Of a DNA stretch of 9,224 nt, positions 1-7,676 are shown one piece after another. Made by a program: the position numbers and the translations under genes. Below the pieces are notes generated by a model. It was not told the DNA's origin and did no database searches. It saw only the letters and a program-made list of their open reading frames with translations. This DNA is from Campylobacter sp. Lineage in GTDB: Bacteria > Campylobacterota > Campylobacteria > Campylobacterales > Campylobacteraceae. How positions within the stretch are numbered: the stretch's first letter is position 1; every line of letters starts with the position of its first letter. Location of the stretch: NCBI GenBank assembly GCA_024680445.1, contig JAILCJ010000090.1:1-9224 (forward strand). Direction: 5' to 3'.

Positions 1-37
1 TCAAATTTGGTTTGTTTATCAAATTTGATTTGTTTTC

Positions 38-69
38 AAACTATCAAATTTGATAGTTTTTGATTTTAT
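38..69 (+). terminator. AT-rich hairpin, probable terminator of an off-window gene
   Basis: Positions 38-59 form a perfect 22-bp palindrome with core CTATCAAATTTGATAG (41-56). Folded as RNA, it gives an 8-bp stem with the six-base loop AAATTT, and T-rich sequence (TTTTTGATTTT, 57-67) follows on the plus strand. This is the layout of an intrinsic terminator, though the stem has only two G-C pairs. It would end a plus-strand transcript entering from the left. Being palindromic, it could instead be a protein-binding site. Confidence 0.4.
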
Positions 70-110
70 AAATTTGAAATTTGATTTTTCAAATTTGAAA
101 TTTATAAAAT
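63..110. repeat. long imperfect inverted repeat (22-bp arms, 4-nt loop)
   Basis: Arms 63-84 and 89-110 are reverse complements apart from one G-G mismatch (76/97), and they enclose the loop TTTT (85-88). The arms are built from AAATTTGA/TCAAATTT units, and an exact TCAAATTTGA lies at 89-98. The hairpin is almost pure A-T and sits directly upstream of the msbA start signals. It could act as a terminator, a cruciform or a DNA-bending element; the sequence alone does not say which. Confidence 0.6.
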
Positions 111-127
111 TTCGAGTATTTTAAAGG

Positions 128-133
128 TAAAAT
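128..133 (+). promoter_or_regulatory. candidate -10 box for msbA
   Basis: GGTAAAATTT contains TAAAAT, 43 nt before the msbA start codon. A weaker alternative is TATATT (143-148). Campylobacter sigma-70 promoters typically have a -10 box and a T-rich periodic upstream region rather than a -35 box, and the upstream DNA here is A/T-rich. The placement just after the long hairpin fits a transcription start for the operon. Confidence 0.35.
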
Positions 134-175
134 TTGAAAAAATATATTAAAACAAGTAAAAATTTGGAGTAAAAA

Positions 176-1891
176 ATGAAGTTAAAAGATATTTTAAAGA
201 GATTTTTACCATTTTTTAAAGATTACAAAATGCACTTTGTCATTGTCATTATCGGTATGCTTTTGGCGGCTGGTGGTTCGGCTGCTGCGGCATGGGTGAT
301 AGAACCGGTGCTAAATAAAATTTTTGTTGATAAAAACAAAGAATTGCTTTATATCTTGCCTTATGCGGTGATTTTGATATATTTTTTAAAAGGTCTTGGC
401 ACCTTTTTACAAGCGTATTTTACCGCTTATATCGGACAAGATGTCGTGCGAAGGTTTAGAGATAAACTGCTTGATAACTTAATCAACCTTGATATGAGCT
501 TTTTTTACGAATACAGAGTTGGCGAACTAATTAGCCGAAATATCAGCGATATCGAACGCATAAGGGGCATAGTTTCAAACATTATCCCTGAATTTTTACG
601 CGAACTTATAACCATCATTGGCTTGCTTTGCGTGGTGTTTTATCAAAGCGTGCAACTGGCGTTTTTTGCCCTTATTATCATGCCACTTGCCGCCTATCCG
701 CTTTCGATTTTAGCTAAAAAAATGAAAAAAGTCTCTCGTGCCTCCCAAGAAAAAAACTCAGATATTAGCTCAAAACTTAACGAAATTTTTACAAATATCG
801 AACTTATCAAAGCAAACAACGCCCAAAAATACGAGTGCAAAAACTTTGCCGAGCAAAATAGAAATTTTTTAATCATAAACCTAAAAAGCGTGAAAATAGT
901 CGAACTCGTAAGCCCTATGATGGAGACTTTTGGTAGCATAGGCATAGCCATAGTTATCATTATCGGCGGCGGTCAAGTCATAGACGGCAACATAACCATG
1001 GGTAGTTTTTTCTCATTTGTAACCGCACTTTTTATGCTTTATACCCCTGTAAAACGACTTTCAAAACTTTATAACTCCATGCAAGATGCTGTTGTGGCGG
1101 CGGATAGAACATTTGAATTGCTTGACAAAACTACTCGCATACAAAATGGCGATAAAGAAATTCCAGACGAAATTCAAAGCATAGAATTTAAAAATGTAGC
1201 CTTAAAATACGACGACAAATCTGTGCTTCGTGGCGTAAGTTTTGAAGCTTTAAAGTCCCAAACCATAGCCATGGTTGGGGCAAGTGGCGGCGGCAAAACC
1301 TCGCTTATGAATTTGCTTATGAGATTTTACGATACAAGCGGTGGCGAAATACTCATAAACGGCGTAAATTTGCGTGAATTTGATGTGCCTTCGCTACGCA
1401 AAAATATAGGGTTAGTAACTCAAAGAGTTTATATCTTTAACGATAGTATCGCAAACAATGTTGCTTATGGCAAAGAATTTGACGAAACTGCGGTGATAAA
1501 TGCCTTAAAACTTGCAAATGCTTATGAGTTTGTAAGCGAACTTGAAAATGGAATTTATGAAGTTTTAAATGAATTTGGCACGAATCTTTCTGGCGGACAA
1601 CGTCAACGCATAGCCATAGCAAGGGCACTTTATGCGAATCCGCAAATTTTGATATTTGACGAGGCAACTTCTGCACTCGATAATGAAAGTGAAAAAGAAA
1701 TCACAAGAGCGATAAATAATTTACGAAATAAAAAAATCATTTTTGTTATCGCTCACCGCCTTTCAACCATAGAACAAGCCGATAAGATAGCGGTTTTAAA
1801 AGAAGGCAAGATAGTTGGCTTTGATAGCGATAGCAAACTATTGCAAAATTGCGAATATTACGCAAAATTAAAAGGTAAAGCCATAGTTTAA
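176..1891 (+). CDS. msbA: MsbA-type lipid A export ABC transporter (permease-ATPase half transporter)
   Basis: This is an inner-membrane half transporter expected to work as a homodimer, flipping the lipid A core across the inner membrane with ATP. The N-terminal half is a type 1 exporter membrane domain with hydrophobic blocks near residues 18-45, 57-87, 142-179 and 242-290. The C-terminal half is the nucleotide-binding domain: Walker A GASGGGKT (368-375), Q-loop Gln416, signature LSGGQ (471-475), Walker B ending in Asp495 with catalytic Glu496, D-loop SALD and H-loop His527. The length of 571 aa is usual for MsbA. The start is an ATG with GGAG at 166-169, six bases upstream. The gene heads the pyrD-dapA-pgsA cluster; adjacency to pyrD is as I recall it in C. 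jejuni (Cj0803/Cj0804), and this is the main reason for preferring MsbA over another lipid or glycan exporter such as a PglK-like flippase. Confidence 0.88.
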   Translation: MKLKDILKRFLPFFKDYKMHFVIVIIGMLLAAGGSAAAAWVIEPVLNKIFVDKNKELLYILPYAVILIYFLKGLGTFLQAYFTAYIGQDVVRRFRDKLLDNLINLDMSFFYEYRVGELISRNISDIERIRGIVSNIIPEFLRELITIIGLLCVVFYQSVQLAFFALIIMPLAAYPLSILAKKMKKVSRASQEKNSDISSKLNEIFTNIELIKANNAQKYECKNFAEQNRNFLIINLKSVKIVELVSPMMETFGSIGIAIVIIIGGGQVIDGNITMGSFFSFVTALFMLYTPVKRLSKLYNSMQDAVVAADRTFELLDKTTRIQNGDKEIPDEIQSIEFKNVALKYDDKSVLRGVSFEALKSQTIAMVGASGGGKTSLMNLLMRFYDTSGGEILINGVNLREFDVPSLRKNIGLVTQRVYIFNDSIANNVAYGKEFDETAVINALKLANAYEFVSELENGIYEVLNEFGTNLSGGQRQRIAIARALYANPQILIFDEATSALDNESEKEITRAINNLRNKKIIFVIAHRLSTIEQADKIAVLKEGKIVGFDSDSKLLQNCEYYAKLKGKAIV

Positions 1892-1903
1892 GCACATTTT
1901 CGC

Positions 1904-1909
1904 TAGAAT
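1904..1909 (+). promoter_or_regulatory. candidate internal -10 box upstream of pyrD
   Basis: The 44-nt msbA-pyrD gap contains CGCTAGAATT, close to the Campylobacter -10 form GCTATAATT. The box lies 27 nt before the pyrD ATG, leaving room for a short leader with AAGGA at 1926-1930. It is the only gap inside the cluster large enough for a promoter, so it may let pyrD and the genes after it be expressed without msbA. No terminator is visible in the gap, so read-through is also likely. Confidence 0.35.
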
Positions 1910-1935
1910 TGCCAAGCTAAATTTTAAGGAAAAAT

Positions 1936-3009
1936 ATGAATTATGATACTTTAAAAGCGTATTTATTTAAGTTAGATCCAGAAATCGCCCATAAACTCGC
2001 TGAATTTACGATGATATCGGCTGAAAAAATTTTACCCGCTTCTCTTAGTTTGCTTGCTAAAAATTGCGTTTTTACAGATGCAAGACTACAACAAAATTTA
2101 CTCGGAAGTATCTATCATAACCCAGTTGGCATAGGCGGAGGATTTGATAAAAATGCCACTATGATTCAAGCTTTAATAGCACTAGGTTTTGGATATTTAG
2201 AATTTGGCACTTTTACTCCAAAGGCACAAAGCGGTAACCCAAAACCTCGACTTTTTAGGCTTATCGAAGAAGAAAGCATACAAAATGCCATGGGTTTTAA
2301 CAATGACGGCAAGGACGAGATCAAAGCCAGAGTTGCCAAGCTTTATCCAAGTGTTTTGCCACTTTGGGCAAATATAGGCAAAAACAAGCTTACGCCAAAT
2401 GAAAATGCCATTAGTGACTATGAAATTTTGGTGCGTGAGTTTAACGAGCTTTGCGACGCTTTTGTCATAAATATTTCATCTCCAAACACACCAAATTTGC
2501 GTGATTTGCAAGAAAGTAGCTTTATAAAAGAACTTTTTGCTAGCATAAAATCTTTAAGCAAAAAACCTATTATTTTAAAAATAGCTCCCGATATGGATCA
2601 TAAAAAGGCGATAGAAATTTCACAAATTGCTGTAAATGCCGGTGCCAGCGGTATCATTATCTCAAATACCAGCGTGGATTATACTCTTAGTCACTCTGCA
2701 AATTTGCAAGATTTTGGCGGTCTAAGTGGCAAGGTCATCACTCAAAAATCAAAACAAATTTTCAAAGCCGTTGCCGATGAACTTTACGGATACACCACTC
2801 TTATCGCTTGTGGCGGTATAGATAGTGCCAGCGAGGCTTACGAACGCATAAAAATGGGTGCTAGTTTGGTGCAAATCTTTACAGCCTTTATCTACAAAGG
2901 TCCAAAAATTTGTTATAACATAAATAGCGAAATTTTAGAACTCTTAAACAAAGACGGATTTAGCGACATTAGCCAAGCTGTTGGTGTAAATGTTAAAAAA
3001 GGAAAATAA
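1936..3009 (+). CDS. pyrD: dihydroorotate dehydrogenase, quinone-dependent (class 2)
   Basis: Oxidises dihydroorotate to orotate in de novo pyrimidine synthesis, using FMN and passing electrons to membrane quinones. The 357-aa length and the N-terminal amphipathic segment (about residues 1-40, which anchors the enzyme to the membrane) fit class 2 rather than the shorter cytosolic class 1. Recognisable blocks are GIGGGFDKNA, the substrate/FMN block ending QNAMGFNN, the active-site motif NISSPNTPNLRDLQ (from Asn179; catalytic base Ser181 or Ser182), LKIAPDMD, IIISNTS, GGLSG and the C-terminal phosphate-binding IACGGI...GASLVQIFTAF. The ATG start has AAGGA at 1926-1930, five bases upstream. The TAA stop is followed at once by the GTG of the peptidase gene, so the two are almost certainly co-transcribed. 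Confidence 0.95.
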   Translation: MNYDTLKAYLFKLDPEIAHKLAEFTMISAEKILPASLSLLAKNCVFTDARLQQNLLGSIYHNPVGIGGGFDKNATMIQALIALGFGYLEFGTFTPKAQSGNPKPRLFRLIEEESIQNAMGFNNDGKDEIKARVAKLYPSVLPLWANIGKNKLTPNENAISDYEILVREFNELCDAFVINISSPNTPNLRDLQESSFIKELFASIKSLSKKPIILKIAPDMDHKKAIEISQIAVNAGASGIIISNTSVDYTLSHSANLQDFGGLSGKVITQKSKQIFKAVADELYGYTTLIACGGIDSASEAYERIKMGASLVQIFTAFIYKGPKICYNINSEILELLNKDGFSDISQAVGVNVKKGK

Positions 3010-4257
3010 GTGATCAAATTTAGTAAAACTAAGTTAAAAAATAAACTTGAAATTTATCATATCCCTGTAAATCGTGGCTCAAAGGTTATAAGCGTCGATA
3101 TTTTTTATAAAGTTGGTTCACGCAATGAAGTCATGGGAAAAAGTGGCATAGCCCATATGCTAGAACACTTAAATTTTAAATCCAGCAAAAACCTAAAAGC
3201 CGGAGAATTTGATAAGATAGTAAAAGGCTTTGGTGGCGTAAATAACGCTAGTACGGGCTTTGACTATACGCATTATTTTATAAAATGCTCTCGCGAAAAT
3301 CTTGAAAAAAGTTTGGGTCTTTTTGCCGAACTTATGCAAAATTTGAGCTTAAAAGATAAGGAATTTCAGCCAGAACGAGATGTCGTTGCCGAAGAAAGAA
3401 GGTGGCGAACGGATAATAACCCTATGGGTTATCTTTTTTATAGACTTTTTAATCATGCCTTTATTTATCACCCTTATCACTGGACGCCTATCGGTTTCAT
3501 GGGCGATATACAAACATGGAGCATAGACGATATTAAGGATTTTCACGAAACATATTATCAACCACAAAATGCCATACTTTTGATAAGTGGCGATATAGAC
3601 AAAAAAAGTGCTTTTGAACTTGCAAAACAAGCATTTGGCGATATCGAAAACAAAAAAGCCGTACCAAAAGTGCTTTGCAAAGAACCACCGCAAGACGGAG
3701 CAAAACGAGCGGTTATTTATAAAGACAGCCAAACTCAAATGCTTGCCATCGCATATAAAATTCCACCATTTAACCACCCAGATAGCTTTGGCATAGGCGT
3801 AATGGGTGATTTTCTTACCAGCGGCAAAAGTTCGCTTTTGCAAAAGGTTTTGGTCGAAGAAAAACAACTTGCAAATTCGATATCAGCCTTTGATCTAAGC
3901 GGTATAGATGAAAATTTGTTTATCATCTTAGCCACTTGCAACCCGGGCGTAAATGCCGAAGTTGTAGAAGCTGAAATTTTAAAAATTCTAAACGATATCA
4001 AGACAAAGGCTATAAACAAAAACGAAATTTTACGCGTTAAAAATATAGTAAAAAGTGCTTTTTTACTTTCTTTTGAATCGGCGTCAAAGTCGGCAAATAT
4101 CATAGGCGATTTTCTCGCTCGTGGCGATATAAAACCGCTTTATGAATACGAAGATAATATAGAAAAAATAAACGAAAAAATGTTAAAACACACGGCAAAA
4201 ACCTATTTTGTAGAAAAAAATTCAACAACTCTAATACTAAAAAAGGATGAAAAATGA
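3010..4257 (+). CDS. M16 family zinc peptidase (catalytic-type subunit)
   Basis: A 415-aa member of the M16 (mitochondrial processing peptidase/PqqL-like) metallopeptidases. The inverted zinc motif is HMLEH at 49-53, with the distal glutamate ligand at Glu128 or Glu129 in VVAEERRW. The N-terminal catalytic half is therefore intact. The C-terminal half is an M16 C domain, but the usual Arg-x6-Tyr pair (as in REKRGLAY) aligns with Val282 and Asn289, so the substrate-binding R/Y pair appears absent. No signal peptide is obvious, suggesting a cytoplasmic protein, although a non-classical location cannot be excluded. The start is GTG, directly after the pyrD stop, with AAGGA-like AAAGGA ending at 3003. 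No other start in this frame has a better site. It overlaps dapA by four bases (ATGA). The substrate is unknown; the C. jejuni counterpart is, as I recall, Cj0805. Confidence 0.85.
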   Translation: MIKFSKTKLKNKLEIYHIPVNRGSKVISVDIFYKVGSRNEVMGKSGIAHMLEHLNFKSSKNLKAGEFDKIVKGFGGVNNASTGFDYTHYFIKCSRENLEKSLGLFAELMQNLSLKDKEFQPERDVVAEERRWRTDNNPMGYLFYRLFNHAFIYHPYHWTPIGFMGDIQTWSIDDIKDFHETYYQPQNAILLISGDIDKKSAFELAKQAFGDIENKKAVPKVLCKEPPQDGAKRAVIYKDSQTQMLAIAYKIPPFNHPDSFGIGVMGDFLTSGKSSLLQKVLVEEKQLANSISAFDLSGIDENLFIILATCNPGVNAEVVEAEILKILNDIKTKAINKNEILRVKNIVKSAFLLSFESASKSANIIGDFLARGDIKPLYEYEDNIEKINEKMLKHTAKTYFVEKNSTTLILKKDEK

Positions 4258-5147
4258 TAGAAAATTTCCAAGGTGCTATGACGGCACTCATCACGCCTTT
4301 TAAAAATGGGAAAATCGACGAAGAGACTTATGAAAGACTTATCAAACGTCAGATTAAAAATGGCATAGATGTAGTTGTCCCGGTTGGTACAACAGGCGAA
4401 AGTGCAACCCTAACGCATGACGAGCATAAAATTTGTATAGAAATAGCCGTAAATGCGTGCAAGGGGACAGGCGTAAAAGTCCTTGCTGGTGCTGGTTCAA
4501 ACGCAACTCACGAGGCCATAAGCATAGCACAATTTGCACAAAGTCACGGAGCTGACGGCATCTTATCTGTTGCTCCATACTACAACAAGCCAACGCAAGA
4601 AGGTTTGTATAGACATTATAAAGCCTTAGCTAACAGTGTCGAAATTCCAGTGCTTTTATACAATGTTCCGGGCAGAACTGGTTCTGATATCTTGCCACAA
4701 ACGGCTATTAGAATCTTTAAGGAATGTGAAAATGTTATAGGCATAAAAGAAGCTACCGGTAGCATAGATCGTTGTGTGGATATCTTGGCACATGAACCAA
4801 ATATTTTGGTTATAAGCGGTGATGATGCTATTAATTATCCTATCCTTTCAAATGGCGGTAAAGGCGTTATCTCTGTAACTGCAAATCTTTTGCCGGACAA
4901 AATTTCTGAACTAACTCACTTTGCTTTGCAAAACAAATTTTTAGAGGCAAAATCTATAAACGACGAACTTTACGATATAAATAAAGCATTGTTTTGCGAA
5001 AGTAACCCTATTCCGATAAAAGCAGCCATGTATATCGTGGGGCTTACACCAGTTTTGGAGTATAGGTTACCACTTTGCGAACCAAGCCAAGAAAACTACA
5101 AAAAACTAGAAGAAATTTTAAATAAATATTATATTAAAGGATTTTAA
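4254..5147 (+). CDS. dapA: 4-hydroxy-tetrahydrodipicolinate synthase
   Basis: Condenses pyruvate with aspartate semialdehyde, the first committed step to diaminopimelate (peptidoglycan cross-links) and lysine; cytoplasmic. The 297 aa form one TIM barrel. Visible catalytic residues are the Schiff-base Lys165 in GIKEATG, Tyr136 in YNVPGRTG, Tyr110 in [11 protein letters not shown] and the Thr46-Thr47 pair in GTTGES. His58 and Glu87 lie where the C. jejuni enzyme binds lysine allosterically, so feedback inhibition by lysine is likely (an inference from family alignment). Start ATG overlaps the peptidase stop (ATGA), with AAGGA at 4243-4247. Its own TAA stop shares one base with the next ATG (TAATG). 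Translational coupling on both sides is expected. Confidence 0.95.
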   Translation: MIENFQGAMTALITPFKNGKIDEETYERLIKRQIKNGIDVVVPVGTTGESATLTHDEHKICIEIAVNACKGTGVKVLAGAGSNATHEAISIAQFAQSHGADGILSVAPYYNKPTQEGLYRHYKALANSVEIPVLLYNVPGRTGSDILPQTAIRIFKECENVIGIKEATGSIDRCVDILAHEPNILVISGDDAINYPILSNGGKGVISVTANLLPDKISELTHFALQNKFLEAKSINDELYDINKALFCESNPIPIKAAMYIVGLTPVLEYRLPLCEPSQENYKKLEEILNKYYIKGF

Positions 5148-5929
5148 TGTTTAATGATGAATTTAAAGGTAAAACCCTAGTCATCAGTGGGGGAACGCGT
5201 GGCATAGGCAGAGCCATAGTCTTAGAATTTGCCAAACTCGGAACAAATATAGCTTTTACTTATAACTCAAACGCAGATATGGCAAAAGTCCAGTGCGATG
5301 AACTTGAAAAAGAGTATGGTATAAAAGCAAGAGCTTACGCTTTAAATATACTTGAACCAGAGACTTATAAAGATTTATTTTTACAGATAGATAATGACTT
5401 TGACAGGGTTGATTTTTTCATCTCAAACGCTATTATTTCAGGTCGTGCAGTTGCCGGTGGCTATACTAAATTTATGAAACTAAAACCTCGTGGCATAAAC
5501 AACATTTTTACAGCAACCGTAAATGCCTTTGTTGTTGGAGCCCAAGAAGCAGCCAAAAGGATGGAAAAAGTAGGTGGCGGTTCTATCATCAGCCTTAGCT
5601 CAACTGGCAACTTAGTTTATATAGAAAACTACGCCGGACACGGCACGGCAAAGGCGGCGGTCGAAGCCATGGCAAGATACGCTGCAACAGAACTTGGCGA
5701 GAAAAATATACGAGTAAATGTCGTTAGTGGCGGTCCTATCGAAACAGACGCCTTGCGTGCATTTACTAACTATGAAGAAGTGCGTGATTATACCGCTAAA
5801 CTTAGTCCGCTAAATCGTATGGGTCAGCCAAGCGATCTTAGCGGTGCATGCGTATTTTTGTGTTCGCAAAAAGCAAGTTGGGTAACCGGACACAGTTTTA
5901 TCATAGACGGCGGAACGACTTTTAAATGA
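5147..5929 (+). CDS. FabL-like enoyl-ACP reductase (short-chain dehydrogenase family)
   Basis: A 260-aa Rossmann-fold SDR. The nucleotide-binding motif is SGGTRGIG (14-21). The active site is not the FabG-type Y-x3-K: the lysine (Lys169, in GTAKAA) has a histidine four residues before it, and the tyrosine is Tyr162, giving Y-x6-K with Ser149 thirteen residues upstream. This spacing is typical of enoyl-ACP reductases FabI and FabL. The flanking blocks AQEAAKRMEK, NYAGHGTAKAAVEA, VSGGPIETDAL and the IIDGG end resemble Bacillus subtilis FabL as I remember it. Likely role: NAD(P)H-dependent reduction of enoyl-ACP, the last step of each fatty-acid elongation cycle. It is often annotated merely as an SDR or FabG. 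ATG start with AAGGA at 5137-5141; one-base overlap with dapA and four-base overlap (ATGA) with pgsA. The lipid assignment is supported by pgsA next door. The function is inferred. Confidence 0.75.
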   Translation: MFNDEFKGKTLVISGGTRGIGRAIVLEFAKLGTNIAFTYNSNADMAKVQCDELEKEYGIKARAYALNILEPETYKDLFLQIDNDFDRVDFFISNAIISGRAVAGGYTKFMKLKPRGINNIFTATVNAFVVGAQEAAKRMEKVGGGSIISLSSTGNLVYIENYAGHGTAKAAVEAMARYAATELGEKNIRVNVVSGGPIETDALRAFTNYEEVRDYTAKLSPLNRMGQPSDLSGACVFLCSQKASWVTGHSFIIDGGTTFK

Positions 5930-6471
5930 TACTAAATTTACCAAATATACTAGCGATTTTTAGGGTGCTTTTGGCACCTTTGATGTTTTGGTTGCTTATC
6001 AATGCGAACGATTTTAGCGGAGTTCATATAAGCTGGATCAACTATTTTGCCGCCTTGGTTTTTGTTATCGCTAGTGTTACTGATTTTTTTGACGGTTATA
6101 TCGCTAGAACATGGAATCAAAAAACAAAACTTGGAGCTATCATAGATCCGCTTGCCGATAAAATGCTTACTTTGGCTGGATTTTTAGGGCTTATGATGAT
6201 AGATAGGGCAAATCCTTGGGCGGTTTATCTGATACTGATTCGAGAATTTTTCATCACAGGCTTTCGTGTCGTTATGGCAAGCGACGGGGTCGAGGTTTCG
6301 GCGTCTATGGCTGGTAAGATAAAAACCGTGATGCAAATGATAGCCATAGGTTTTTTGATAATGCAATGGCAAGGCGGAGTGCTTTTGCTATGGATAGCGG
6401 TTGGACTTACGATATTTTCAGGCTTGGAGTATGTTATGGCTTATGTAAAAGCCATGAGAAATAAAATTTGA
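5926..6471 (+). CDS. pgsA: CDP-diacylglycerol--glycerol-3-phosphate 3-phosphatidyltransferase
   Basis: An integral inner-membrane enzyme that makes phosphatidylglycerol phosphate from CDP-diacylglycerol and glycerol-3-phosphate, the committed step to phosphatidylglycerol and cardiolipin. The CDP-alcohol phosphotransferase signature is complete: Asp53, Asp56-Gly57, Ala60-Arg61, Gly70, Asp74 and Asp78 (DGx2ARx8Gx3Dx3D). The N-terminal NLPNxLxxxR block is typical of PgsA rather than PssA. Several hydrophobic segments follow (about 8-27, 38-52, 81-110 and 134-175), and the length of 181 aa is normal. The start overlaps the reductase stop (ATGA), so it probably relies on translational coupling. 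It is the last gene of the cluster; a strong hairpin lies 27 bp past its stop. Confidence 0.93.
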   Translation: MILNLPNILAIFRVLLAPLMFWLLINANDFSGVHISWINYFAALVFVIASVTDFFDGYIARTWNQKTKLGAIIDPLADKMLTLAGFLGLMMIDRANPWAVYLILIREFFITGFRVVMASDGVEVSASMAGKIKTVMQMIAIGFLIMQWQGGVLLLWIAVGLTIFSGLEYVMAYVKAMRNKI

Positions 6472-6497
6472 TTTTAAATTTTTGCTGTAAATTTGAT

Positions 6498-6536
6498 GTT
6501 TTTATCAAATTTAAATCAATCAAATTTGATAAAAAC
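6498..6536 (+). terminator. 15-bp AT-rich hairpin, probable operon terminator after pgsA
   Basis: Arms 6498-6512 and 6522-6536 are perfect reverse complements with a 9-nt loop (6513-6521). G-C pairs lie at the base and inside the stem. It follows the pgsA stop by 27 bp, where a terminator of the msbA-pgsA unit is expected. A clean U-run is missing (GCAAAAATCTCTTTT follows), so termination may be weak. A second smaller inverted repeat, CAAATTT/AAATTTG (6561-6567 and 6573-6579), lies just downstream. Confidence 0.45.
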
Positions 6537-6609
6537 GCAAAAATCTCTTTTAAAACTTTGCAAATTTGATAAAAATTTGAAAAAATGAATTTTATTAAAT
6601 TTGTAAAGC

Positions 6610-6615
6610 TATAAT
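6610..6615 (+). promoter_or_regulatory. -10 box of the AI-2E transporter gene
   Basis: GCTATAATTT contains a perfect TATAAT, 50 nt before the ATG of the membrane-protein gene. The upstream DNA (6570-6608) is A/T-rich in the manner of Campylobacter sigma-70 promoters, and no consensus -35 sits at the right spacing. The predicted start of transcription near 6621 gives a leader of about 45 nt that contains the hairpin at 6633-6653. Confidence 0.6.
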
Positions 6616-6632
6616 TTCGGCAAATTTTAAAC

Positions 6633-6653
6633 CGCTTTACAAAAATGTAAGCG
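6633..6653 (+). promoter_or_regulatory. leader hairpin just upstream of the AI-2E gene RBS
   Basis: CGCTT-T-ACA, loop AAAA, then TGTAAGCG forms eight base pairs with one bulged T. It is more GC-rich than any other hairpin in the spacers. It ends four bases before the ribosome binding site AGAAGGA (6657-6663). It may stabilise the transcript or tune ribosome access. No known riboswitch class is recognisable. Confidence 0.4.
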
Positions 6654-6665
6654 AAAAGAAGGAAA

Positions 6666-7676
6666 ATGAAAAACAATTTTATCGTGATTTATTTAGCGAG
6701 TTTTGTTGTAGTTGCAGCCGGTTTAAAAGCCGCTAGTGTCGTGGTTTTGCCGTTTTTGCTTGCAACTTTTATCGCCATTGTTATGTCCCCAGCCATAAAG
6801 TGGCTAGAAGGCAAAAAATTCCCTCGCATAATAGCATTTTTAATAGTCGTGGGTGTCGTATTTTTCGCACTTGGTTTCATAGCAAACACAACCATACAAA
6901 CCATAAACGGCTTACTTGGTTATATGCCAGAACTACAAGGCAAGTATCAAAATTTTATAGACCAAATTTTAGCCTTGCTAAGCGAATATGGACTTGCAGA
7001 CGCTCAAAACTTCACCATGCCACAAGAGTTTGATTTTTCAGCCATTTTTTCTACCCTTGGCAGTTTTGTAAAAAGTAGTGGCGAAATACTTTCAAAAAGC
7101 TTTTTTGTCTTTTTGCTTGTTACTTTTATGCTTTTTGAAACGCACATTTTTTCGCAAAAAGTCGAGTATTTTGCCCTTAAAAATCCACAAGCAAAAACGA
7201 TAGTTGAGAGTTTTATCTCCAACCTTAAACGTTACCTTGCTATCAAATCCCTTGCCTCCCTTGCAACTGGCATTATCATTTTTGCCTTGCTAAAACTTAT
7301 AGCCGTGCCTTATGCACCGCTTTGGGGCATAGTCGCTTTTGTGCTAAATTTTGTGCCAACTATCGGCTCTATCATTGCCGCCGCACCTGCCCTGCTCGTG
7401 GCTATCTTGATGTGCGATCTTAGCACGGCGATTTATACATTTTTGATTTATCTTGGCGTAAATATCGCTATCGGTAATTTTATAGAGCCAAAATTCCTTG
7501 GCAAAGGACTTGGCATAAGCACCCTTGTTGTCTTGTTGAGTTTGCTATTTTGGGGATATTTGTTTGGCATAGGCGGTATGTTTTTGGCTGTCCCACTCAC
7601 CATGAGCCTTAAAATCGCCCTTGACGCAAACCCAAATACCAAATTCATCGCCGTCTTACTAAGCGATAGGGTCTAA
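6666..7676 (+). CDS. AI-2E family transporter, TqsA-like membrane protein
   Basis: A 336-aa polytopic inner-membrane protein of the AI-2E (UPF0118/PerM) family. Hydrophobic segments lie near residues 5-41 (two), 53-76, 145-160, 196-215, 218-250 (two), 253-272 and 282-325 (two to three). Between the third and fourth is a more polar region (about 77-140), as in the family. The diagnostic C-terminal blocks are present: LNFVPTIGS (around 227-235), EPKFLGKGLG (from Glu274), and a following stretch with LLFWGYLFGIGGMFLAVP. The closest family member I recognise is E. coli TqsA, reported to export autoinducer-2; other family members move Na+/H+ or other solutes, so the substrate here is open. ATG start with AGAAGGA at 6657-6663, an unusually short gap of two bases. 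It has its own promoter (6610-6615) and appears monocistronic. Confidence 0.85.
   Translation: MKNNFIVIYLASFVVVAAGLKAASVVVLPFLLATFIAIVMSPAIKWLEGKKFPRIIAFLIVVGVVFFALGFIANTTIQTINGLLGYMPELQGKYQNFIDQILALLSEYGLADAQNFTMPQEFDFSAIFSTLGSFVKSSGEILSKSFFVFLLVTFMLFETHIFSQKVEYFALKNPQAKTIVESFISNLKRYLAIKSLASLATGIIIFALLKLIAVPYAPLWGIVAFVLNFVPTIGSIIAAAPALLVAILMCDLSTAIYTFLIYLGVNIAIGNFIEPKFLGKGLGISTLVVLLSLLFWGYLFGIGGMFLAVPLTMSLKIALDANPNTKFIAVLLSDRV

Noticed and set aside
1..120. CRISPR-like array of CAAATTT repeats
   Set aside because: Units are about 10 bp, palindromic and irregularly spaced, with no constant spacers and no cas genes. They are hairpin or dispersed palindromes.
3349..3867. 172-aa open frame on the minus strand
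   Set aside because: It lies wholly antisense to the M16 peptidase gene, whose protein carries clear family motifs. The antisense translation is rich in F, K and C and shows no recognisable domain or ribosome binding site.
5147..5929. FabG (3-ketoacyl-ACP reductase) assignment
   Set aside because: The tyrosine-lysine spacing is Y-x6-K, not Y-x3-K, and the flanking blocks look like FabL.
6434..6676. 80-aa minus-strand frame spanning the pgsA-AI-2E spacer
   Set aside because: The translation reflects A/T-rich hairpin repeats, overlaps both flanking genes and the promoter, and shows no family resemblance.
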